Shown here: positions 6,275 to 11,249 of the stretch, piece by piece
Layout of the letters: each line of letters starts with the position of its first letter
How positions within the stretch are numbered: the first letter of the stretch is position 1
Assembly (NCBI GenBank): GCA_948971535.1
Contig: CARFEX010000010.1
Span: forward strand, 3,917 to 15,165
Source: an uncultured Eubacteriales bacterium
GTDB taxonomy: Bacteria > Bacillota > Clostridia > Christensenellales > UBA1242
DNA length: 11,249 nucleotides
Direction: 5' to 3'
Notes under the pieces: generated by a model
Databases searched by the model: none
Told to the model about the DNA's origin: nothing
What the model saw: the letters and a program-made list of their open reading frames with translations, nothing else
Translations under genes and position numbers: made by a program

Positions 6275-6667
6275 TTATTTTTTTTGTTCTATATTTTTAT
6301 TTTTTGTTGATTTGAAAACTTTGTATATTTCAAATATTGACAAGATACACAAAAATACTCCAAACCCTATTCTAAGTATTTTTGACGGTAAAACTGATGC
6401 CAAAAGTGCTCCTCCTGCTGAAAAGAATACTCCTGAAATTATGATATACCAAATATTTTTGGTTTCAATATACCCGTTTTTATAATGTATTATAAGGCTT
6501 ACTAGTGCCATGACTAAAAAACTAATTAAATTTATACCCTGACTGAGTTTTTGTTCTACGCCCAAAAATATAGTTAGAAGAGGAATGAGAAGCGTTCCGC
6601 CACCCATACCAAGTCCTCCAAATACACCAGCCATTAGACCAAATAGTATGTATAAAAATATCGTCAT
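6275..6667 (-). CDS. TauE/SafE (TSUP) family membrane protein, second half-transporter
   Basis: TSUP proteins transport small anions, often sulfur oxyanions or organosulfonates, across the cytoplasmic membrane. This 130-residue product carries the glycine-rich signature GVFGGLGMGGGTLLIPLL (14-31) at the end of the first helix, GINLISFLVMALVS in the second, KNGYIETKN as the loop, and hydrophobic helices at about 74-93 and 98-117, giving about four transmembrane helices and a basic tail (TKNKNIEQKK). That is half the usual size of about 250 residues. Its ATG overlaps the stop of the partner gene (ATGA, 4 bases), pointing to coupled translation and a hetero-oligomeric transporter. The substrate cannot be read from the sequence. 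The last bases and the following 6246-6274 stretch show no clear terminator. Confidence 0.85.
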   Translation of the reverse strand: MTIFLYILFGLMAGVFGGLGMGGGTLLIPLLTIFLGVEQKLSQGINLISFLVMALVSLIIHYKNGYIETKNIWYIIISGVFFSAGGALLASVLPSKILRIGFGVFLCILSIFEIYKVFKSTKNKNIEQKK

Positions 6668-7068
6668 ATTATAAGCTTTAATCCCCCTACAAACATTATT
6701 ATTGCAAAAATCACTCGTACTGCTTTTGGTGGCAAGAATTTTAATGCATAAGAACCTATTATCCCGCCCAAGACCACACCAAGACCTATTGTTAGCAAAG
6801 GGAGCGATTCTATGTAACCTTTATAAACATATATAAATGCACTTATTATACTAAGCGGAAATATTACAGCTATTGCTGTTGCATGTGCATGCTTATTATC
6901 AAGTTTTAAAACTTTCTCTAGAATTGGCACGCATATCATACCTCCACCACCTCCAAAGAAACCATTTAAAAAGCCGATAACTGCACCCGAAAGCATCAAA
7001 AACAACTTTTGTTTTTTGACTGAATTAACTTTTTTCTTGCCTAGTATATCTTTTTGTTTTCTTTTCAT
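6664..7068 (-). CDS. TauE/SafE (TSUP) family membrane protein, first half-transporter
   Basis: This 134-residue product starts with a very basic N-terminus (about 8 Lys/Arg in the first 15 residues) followed by the TSUP signature GFLNGFFGGGGGMICVPIL (32-50), then HAHATAIAVIFPLSIISAF, the YKGYIES loop and KFLPPKAVRVIFAIIMFVGG, giving about four membrane helices at 22-40, 64-83, 89-108 and 116-134. Its motif order parallels that of the downstream gene, as expected for the two repeats of a full TSUP transporter, here encoded as separate chains. No ribosome site is visible before the ATG, and a TATAAT hexamer (7075-7080) sits only about 7 bases upstream, so either the message is leaderless or the start differs. 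It diverges from the large surface protein gene. Confidence 0.85.
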   Translation of the reverse strand: MKRKQKDILGKKKVNSVKKQKLFLMLSGAVIGFLNGFFGGGGGMICVPILEKVLKLDNKHAHATAIAVIFPLSIISAFIYVYKGYIESLPLLTIGLGVVLGGIIGSYALKFLPPKAVRVIFAIIMFVGGLKLII

Positions 7069-7100
7069 GATAATATTATAAATAAATATGTAAAAAATAT

Positions 7101-7140
7101 TTGATTATTGGGAAGAAATATTATATACTTAACTAGTATA
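7101..7140 (+). promoter_or_regulatory. Candidate sigma-A promoter of the large surface protein, overlapped by a short inverted repeat
   Basis: TTGATT (7101-7106; 4 of 6) and TATACT (7124-7129; 5 of 6) are spaced by 17 bases. The -10 box forms the left arm of a 6-base inverted repeat, TATACT / AGTATA (7135-7140), that reaches the expected transcript start, so it may also be an operator. The ribosome site AAAGGTG lies at 7158-7164, 4 bases before the ATG. Confidence 0.5.
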
Positions 7141-7167
7141 TAACTAATCCTAAATAAAAGGTGAACT

Positions 7168-10100
7168 ATGCAAAAAAAATATAAAAGAAATCTTAAACCA
7201 CTTTCTCTTGGGCTTGTCCTTCTTTCTCCTATTGCTCTTATAGGAGGAATTAAGCTTTCTAGTGTTAGCTCTAATGCCGATACTATTACATTAAGCGATT
7301 ACAGCGAAAGTATTAACATTACCAATAGCTCCTTTACTGAAGGTGCTAATCCTTATGCTAGTGGCAATGTTACTGGCTGGAAAATTATTCAAACTGAAAG
7401 CAAAGCTACTGGCATGATTATTGACGTTGGTCAAACTTTTTCTACCTATCAGCAACACACCTATTTGCTAGACCAAAACCCTGTTGCTATTGGTACCAAC
7501 AAAGATGATAACAAAATTTTGATGATTAACTCAAAAGATAAAGATGATGCGACTGACAATCTTGCTAAGAAAGGTTATCGTTCAAATGCTATTTCTCTTA
7601 AATCTAATTCTTATTACAAGTTCTCTGTCAAAGCCAAGACAGCTCTCAATGGTTCTCATGCTTCTGTTGCAAAAGGTTCTATTTATATCAATGGTTTAAA
7701 AGATAGTGAGGGAAAAGATGTCAAACTTGCACAAGAAGAATTTACCAATACCTCTTGGGCAACTTATTATTTCTATCTTGCAACTGGTGATGAACCACAA
7801 GAGATAACTATCGACCTATATCTTGGTTCTGAAACTGGATATTCTGATGGCGGAGTTGTTTTCTTTGATGACGTTACTTTGGAGCAGTTTGCACAAAACA
7901 CTTTTTATAGAAACATTAATGAAATGAAACTTACAACAAATAAAAATGTTGTATACAATCTCGATAGTCTTGTTAGCAAAAAATCAAATATCGATATGAG
8001 CGGTTATAACTTTGATTTTGAAAATAAAATTGAAGGAACTATATCCTCTGCTCTTGGAGAGGAATGGAAAGCTATCACTACTGGTACTGATGCTAAGTAT
8101 GGACATGCTAAGATTATTTCTGTTGAGAGAGGAACTCAAGGTTCTCAATTCCAACAAGAAACTGGTTATGATTTTGTTGGTAATGACCTTTCTTACAATG
8201 CGACTACTGAAAAAGAAAATACACAAGCTCTTGTTTTATATTCTACCAAAAATAGAAAAACTAGTTATGGTGTTAAATCTAAAGATATCGAAATCAAAGC
8301 TCACGGGTTCTACAAACTTTCTATGTATGTAAAAGTTTCTCAGATGGACGAAGGAAACTTTTATGTAAAAGTCCGTGAAAATAATGCAATTTATAATAGT
8401 GGCGTAAGTGAAGATAAATATACTCTTGCAGTTGGCAATAGCGAAGGTATTTCTTCTAATAAGACCGACAATTTCCATAACAATTATCAAAAGGTTGACT
8501 TCTATATTCGTGGACATCAGCTTTATGATACATCAGTTAATTTAGAGTTTTGGCTTGGAAGTGATGAAAATCCAGCATCAGGATGTGTTTTCATTGACAA
8601 TATTACACTTTCTCATGTTAAGTTTGAGGAATTTGATAGCGCTACTAACAAACTTGCTCTTTCTACTTATTCATCATCACCTACTTTTAATAATGGCTAT
8701 TTCAATGAAACTGAAAATGAAAATGCTGAACTTGCTTATCCTTTAAAGGCAAGTGGCTGGACACTTGAACAAAATGATAACAAAAATCTAAAACAACAGG
8801 CTGGTATAGTTTATCTTAAAAACGAAGCAAAATATGATGAAATGTACAAAGATAAATATGATTGGTATGGTATGTATCCTAATACTCCTAATGGTGTGGA
8901 TGCTCCAAACAATGTTTATATGCTCTTTAATCAAAATGCATCATATCAAAATTTAACTTCTGACAGTTACACTCTTGAAAAAGGCAAATATTATAAATTG
9001 ACTTTTGACTACTGGACAAGCCCTCTCTATACTAGTAAAGATGCTTCACTAACTATTGAGGTTGTAGATGATAATGGTATCACATTGTTTAAACAATCAG
9101 GTTTTGAAAGTGAAACTATGTGGTCAAAAGGAGAAATCTATTTCCACACTGCTGAGCAAACTTCTAATAATGTTAAAATAAAAATTCACTTTGGTGAAAA
9201 TGAAAATAACAAGCTTGTTCAAGGTATTGCTTATCTTGACAACTTTGAAATTCAAGCTGACATAGCAAAAGAAGAATTTGATGCTGGTAAATATTCAGTT
9301 GACCTAACTGACTACCTTTTAAACCTTGACCCTAAGGAAGAAATTGGTAAGGATATATCTTCTTCAACTGCTTATCAATTTACAACAGACAATATTGATA
9401 ACAGTATAGGTGGTATAATTCGTGGTAAAGACAACGTTTTCACAGAAGACTATGGAGTTGAAGTTGAAGACTCAAACATTTTAGTATTATCAACCTTTGC
9501 TCCTAGCAAAGCTAACTTGAAATCAAATTACAAGTTTTCTGTTGAGGCAAGTTCTTATTATAAATTGACCTTTGACTTACGCACAATTTTCCCTCATGGA
9601 ATTGAAAATGACTTTACAACAGATGACCACAAAGAATGCAAATATGGGGTTTCTATTGGACTTAGCGACTTCAAACTCATTGAAGGACTTAAAAGCGAAG
9701 ATAAATTTACAACTTATACTATCTATTTCAAAGCTGACAGTTCTACTACCCCACAACTTGACTTCTCACTTATATGTGACTGCGAAAACACAAATGGTAA
9801 CGCATTTTTAACACACTTAAACTTTACCTCTGCTACACAAGACGAGTACACATCAGCTAAAAACTCTGATAACTTTGAAAAAACTATTTTCACCACAACT
9901 GAACTTGACAAAACTGATGATAACGAGGATGATGACACAAATAGCGGAAATGAAGTTGAAACTAGTCCAGAAAATTCAGTTTGGTTACTCATCCCTTCTA
10001 TTATATTTGCAGTTGCAATTGTAATTGGTATAGCTGGCTGGGCATTACGTAAAATCAATATTAAAAAAGCTGAAAAAGTGCGTGAAGAAGCTTATGACCG

Positions 10101-10494
10101 CAAAATCAGTGTCAACCATGACATGGTACTCCGTGAAGCTCAAAGATTGCGTGATGAAGAGGTTAAAGCTTTAAAAGATACTAAGGCAAATCTCGAACAA
10201 CAAAAAACTGAACTTGAAAATGCTCACAAGCAAGATATCAAAAATTCAAGACTTTCAAGCAAAGGAAAGATTACTAAGGAAACCGAAAGAACATTCAAGA
10301 CTTATGCTTCTACAATGTCTAGGTTAAACGAAAAACTTGCAATTCTTGATGAACAGATAACTCATGCTATTTCTACTGACCACCTACTCGAACTTCAAAA
10401 CAAAGTTGAAATGGATGAAGAGAAAAGACTTAAAAATGAAATGAAAATGGCTAGAGAACTTGCTAAGTATAATAAAGAGCAAGACAAGAACTAA
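7168..10494 (+). CDS. Large exported multi-module protein with C-terminal membrane anchor and long helical cytoplasmic tail
   Basis: The 1108-residue product has a signal peptide (basic 3-10, hydrophobic 11-30, likely cleavage after SNA at 35-37). Four related modules follow at about 48-241, 278-486, 506-697 and 733-889. Each contains an aromatic strand (SNSYYKFSVKAKT 146-158, HGFYKLSMYVKV 379-390, KGKYYKLTFDYWT 605-617, ASSYYKLTFDLRT 794-806), and each ends in a closing strand (VVFFDDVTLEQF, CVFIDNITLSHV, GIAYLDNFEI, NAFLTHLNF). This is the pattern of galactose-binding-like or carbohydrate-binding beta sandwiches, so glycan binding is plausible but not shown. An acidic linker (914-923) precedes one transmembrane helix (about 938-960), then RKINIKK marks the inside and a charged, coiled-coil-like tail runs 961-1108. 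There is no LPXTG. Ribosome site AAGGTG lies 4-5 bases upstream. No catalytic motif was recognised; the protein's role is unknown. Confidence 0.85.
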   Translation: MQKKYKRNLKPLSLGLVLLSPIALIGGIKLSSVSSNADTITLSDYSESINITNSSFTEGANPYASGNVTGWKIIQTESKATGMIIDVGQTFSTYQQHTYLLDQNPVAIGTNKDDNKILMINSKDKDDATDNLAKKGYRSNAISLKSNSYYKFSVKAKTALNGSHASVAKGSIYINGLKDSEGKDVKLAQEEFTNTSWATYYFYLATGDEPQEITIDLYLGSETGYSDGGVVFFDDVTLEQFAQNTFYRNINEMKLTTNKNVVYNLDSLVSKKSNIDMSGYNFDFENKIEGTISSALGEEWKAITTGTDAKYGHAKIISVERGTQGSQFQQETGYDFVGNDLSYNATTEKENTQALVLYSTKNRKTSYGVKSKDIEIKAHGFYKLSMYVKVSQMDEGNFYVKVRENNAIYNSGVSEDKYTLAVGNSEGISSNKTDNFHNNYQKVDFYIRGHQLYDTSVNLEFWLGSDENPASGCVFIDNITLSHVKFEEFDSATNKLALSTYSSSPTFNNGYFNETENENAELAYPLKASGWTLEQNDNKNLKQQAGIVYLKNEAKYDEMYKDKYDWYGMYPNTPNGVDAPNNVYMLFNQNASYQNLTSDSYTLEKGKYYKLTFDYWTSPLYTSKDASLTIEVVDDNGITLFKQSGFESETMWSKGEIYFHTAEQTSNNVKIKIHFGENENNKLVQGIAYLDNFEIQADIAKEEFDAGKYSVDLTDYLLNLDPKEEIGKDISSSTAYQFTTDNIDNSIGGIIRGKDNVFTEDYGVEVEDSNILVLSTFAPSKANLKSNYKFSVEASSYYKLTFDLRTIFPHGIENDFTTDDHKECKYGVSIGLSDFKLIEGLKSEDKFTTYTIYFKADSSTTPQLDFSLICDCENTNGNAFLTHLNFTSATQDEYTSAKNSDNFEKTIFTTTELDKTDDNEDDDTNSGNEVETSPENSVWLLIPSIIFAVAIVIGIAGWALRKINIKKAEKVREEAYDRKISVNHDMVLREAQRLRDEEVKALKDTKANLEQQKTELENAHKQDIKNSRLSSKGKITKETERTFKTYASTMSRLNEKLAILDEQITHAISTDHLLELQNKVEMDEEKRLKNEMKMARELAKYNKEQDKN
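8989..9577 (+). repeat. 22-base direct repeat shared by modules 3 and 4 of the surface protein
   Basis: Positions 8989-9010 and 9556-9577 are identical at 21 of 22 bases and encode the YYKLTFD strand in both modules. The range given spans both copies. Conservation at the nucleotide level suggests that the two modules arose by a duplication more recent than the other modules, or exchange sequence. Confidence 0.7.
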
Positions 10495-10497
10495 AAT

Positions 10498-10530
10498 AAA
10501 AAAGGTAGCAAATAATTGCTACTTTTTTTT
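10498..10530 (+). terminator. Intrinsic terminator after the large surface protein
   Basis: GTAGCAA (10505-10511) pairs with TTGCTAC (10516-10522) around an ATAA loop and is followed by eight T, starting 4 bases after the stop codon. A-rich sequence before the stem would let it also work on the minus strand as a back-up for the convergent zinc-ribbon gene. Confidence 0.9.
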
Positions 10531-10564
10531 ATTTATTAATTTTTAAGATTATGATATTTTAGCA

Positions 10565-10592
10565 ATAAAAAAATTGCCCATATAGAGCAACT
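10565..10592 (-). terminator. Intrinsic terminator after the zinc-ribbon acidic protein
   Basis: On the minus strand AGTTGCTC pairs with GGGCAATT (two G-U pairs) around a 5-base loop and is followed by a T-run (10573-10567). It begins 3 bases after the stop codon. Because of the G-U pairs it is weaker when read on the plus strand, so it is oriented towards this gene. Confidence 0.8.
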
Positions 10593-10595
10593 CTT

Positions 10596-11120
10596 TTATT
10601 CATCGTCATCATCTCCAAAATCTTCGTCTTCGTCATCAAATTCTTCATCATCGTCTAAATCGATATCAAGGTCATCTTCATCAAGAATTTCATCTTCTTC
10701 TTCAAATTCTTCATCATCAAAGTCTACTCCATCAACTTCGTCATCAAAGTCTAGGTCGCCTCCAATATCACCATCATCATCCAATAATGAAGCTTTTGTA
10801 ATATCTGTTACTGATGCCATTTCACCAGTTTCATCATCCATTGTTACGATATCTTCATCGTCTTCACGTGAAAGATAATCTTCCCAATCACCACTAAGTT
10901 CACCATCCTCGTTTTGGTGTTCTTTAAGGCAGTTTGCACACATGATTTCATCTGGTTGGATATAGTTTGTTTTACAGATAGGACAAAGTTCCAAATCAAT
11001 ATCATCAATATAATCACTTTTTGCTTCTAGTTCTGCCTTACAAACACTGCAATATTTATCCTTTTTTTGAATATAATTAAGTTCACATCTAGGACATCTA
11101 ATATAAACTGGTTTTTTCAT
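10596..11120 (-). CDS. Double zinc-ribbon protein with a long poly-Asp/Glu tail
   Basis: The 174-residue product is cytoplasmic (no signal or membrane segment). Residues 9-27 (CPRCELNYIQKKDKYCSVC) and 46-64 (CPICKTNYIQPDEIMCANC) are two copies of a C-x2-C-x11-C-x2-C zinc ribbon with the same NYIQ core, evidently a tandem duplication. From about residue 68 the chain becomes acidic, and 114-174 is almost entirely Asp and Glu with scattered Phe, Leu and Ile. The acidic tail recalls the RNA polymerase delta subunit (RpoE of Bacillus, also about 173 residues), but the helix-turn-helix N-domain of delta is absent, so that name is not given. A role in binding nucleic acid, RNA polymerase or ribosomal partners is a guess. 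Ribosome site AAGGAG lies 5 bases upstream; a near-consensus promoter suggests strong expression. It is monocistronic as far as seen. Confidence 0.8.
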   Translation of the reverse strand: MKKPVYIRCPRCELNYIQKKDKYCSVCKAELEAKSDYIDDIDLELCPICKTNYIQPDEIMCANCLKEHQNEDGELSGDWEDYLSREDDEDIVTMDDETGEMASVTDITKASLLDDDGDIGGDLDFDDEVDGVDFDDEEFEEEDEILDEDDLDIDLDDDEEFDDEDEDFGDDDDE

Positions 11121-11163
11121 TTTTGCTCCTTCTTATTTTATTTTTTAGAATAAATCTTTATAT

Positions 11164-11187
11164 TTGAAAAACTTTGACATTTTTCAA
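11164..11187. repeat. Perfect 8-base inverted repeat at the predicted transcript start of the zinc-ribbon gene
   Basis: TTGAAAAA (11164-11171) and TTTTTCAA (11180-11187) are separated by 8 bases. The repeat lies immediately downstream of the -10 box (11192-11197), over the expected start site. It could be an operator, or a 5' hairpin of the message. Confidence 0.55.
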
Positions 11188-11191
11188 GAGT

Positions 11192-11220
11192 ATTATACTT
11201 ATTGTTATTGTAAATGTCTA
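11192..11220 (-). promoter_or_regulatory. Near-consensus sigma-A promoter of the zinc-ribbon gene
   Basis: On the minus strand TAGACA (11215-11220; 5 of 6) and TATAAT (11192-11197; 6 of 6) are spaced by 17 bases. It is the best promoter match seen in the window. The expected start near 11185 gives a leader of about 65 bases. The remaining 11221-11249 is AT-rich and shows only a weak AT-only inverted repeat. Confidence 0.7.
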
Positions 11221-11249
11221 TTAAAAATCAACTGTTTTTTAACTTTTTT

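Noticed and set aside
9976..10494. Sortase anchor at the end of the large surface protein
   Set aside because: No LPXTG-like motif precedes the membrane helix and 148 residues follow it, far longer than a sortase tail.
10596..11120. RNA polymerase delta subunit (RpoE) or McsA
   Set aside because: Delta has an N-terminal helix-turn-helix domain and no zinc ribbons. McsA has CxxC motifs but no poly-acidic tail and sits with ctsR, mcsB and clpC, which are absent here.
11164..11187. CtsR operator (tandem GTCAAA heptamers)
   Set aside because: TGTCAAA and TTTCAAA occur with a 3-base gap on the minus strand, but the second heptamer and the spacer deviate from the consensus, and the gene is not a known CtsR target; kept only as a remark.
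11221..11242. Inverted repeat TTAAAAA / TTTTTAA as a terminator of an upstream gene
   Set aside because: The arms are pure A and T, and no gene end is visible before the window edge, so chance is likely.

Overview
The window reads as an AT-rich, low-GC chromosome fragment of a Gram-positive-type (Bacillota, probably Clostridia) anaerobe. The reasons are the strong AGGAGG-type ribosome sites, a 55-residue clostridial 2[4Fe-4S] ferredoxin, MinD/MinE together with an MreB-like actin, a surface protein with Listeria-Bacteroides (InlB B) repeats, and U-tract terminators. TGA is used as a stop, so the standard bacterial code applies. The species cannot be named from the sequence; an uncultured host-associated clostridial lineage is my inference. 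No RNA gene, CRISPR array, insertion sequence or phage gene was found.

Layout. (1) 1-843, plus strand: the 3' part of a secreted or surface protein ending in two InlB B-repeats, followed by a bidirectional terminator shared with the convergent min genes. (2) 980-2003, minus: minD-minE, with its own candidate promoter and no minC beside it. (3) 2129-6192, minus: a tight four-gene unit transcribed ferredoxin -> Ppx/GppA-like protein -> membrane-anchored trypsin-like protease -> MreB-like protein, closed by a terminator at 2096-2127. (4) 6275-7068, minus: two half-size TauE/SafE (TSUP) membrane proteins overlapping by 4 bp, which look like a transporter split in two. (5) 7168-10494, plus: an 1108-residue exported protein with four beta-sandwich-like modules, one transmembrane helix near the C-terminus and a 148-residue helical cytoplasmic tail. 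(6) 10596-11120, minus: a small protein with two zinc ribbons and a very acidic tail, with a near-consensus promoter. There is no gene-free stretch longer than 300 bases.

The most interesting part is the 3145-6192 unit. The Ppx/GppA-like protein keeps the overall fold signature but has lost the phosphate-binding loops of its actin-like domain and the HD pair of its C-terminal domain, so it looks like a double pseudoenzyme. The MreB-like protein two genes downstream also has altered nucleotide-site motifs. Between them sits an HtrA-like protease with an intact His-Asp-Ser triad, an unusual insertion and a divergent PDZ-like end. Two degenerate members of the actin/Hsp70/hexokinase superfamily cotranscribed with an envelope protease, next to minDE, suggests a cell-envelope or division control module. 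That role is inference only.
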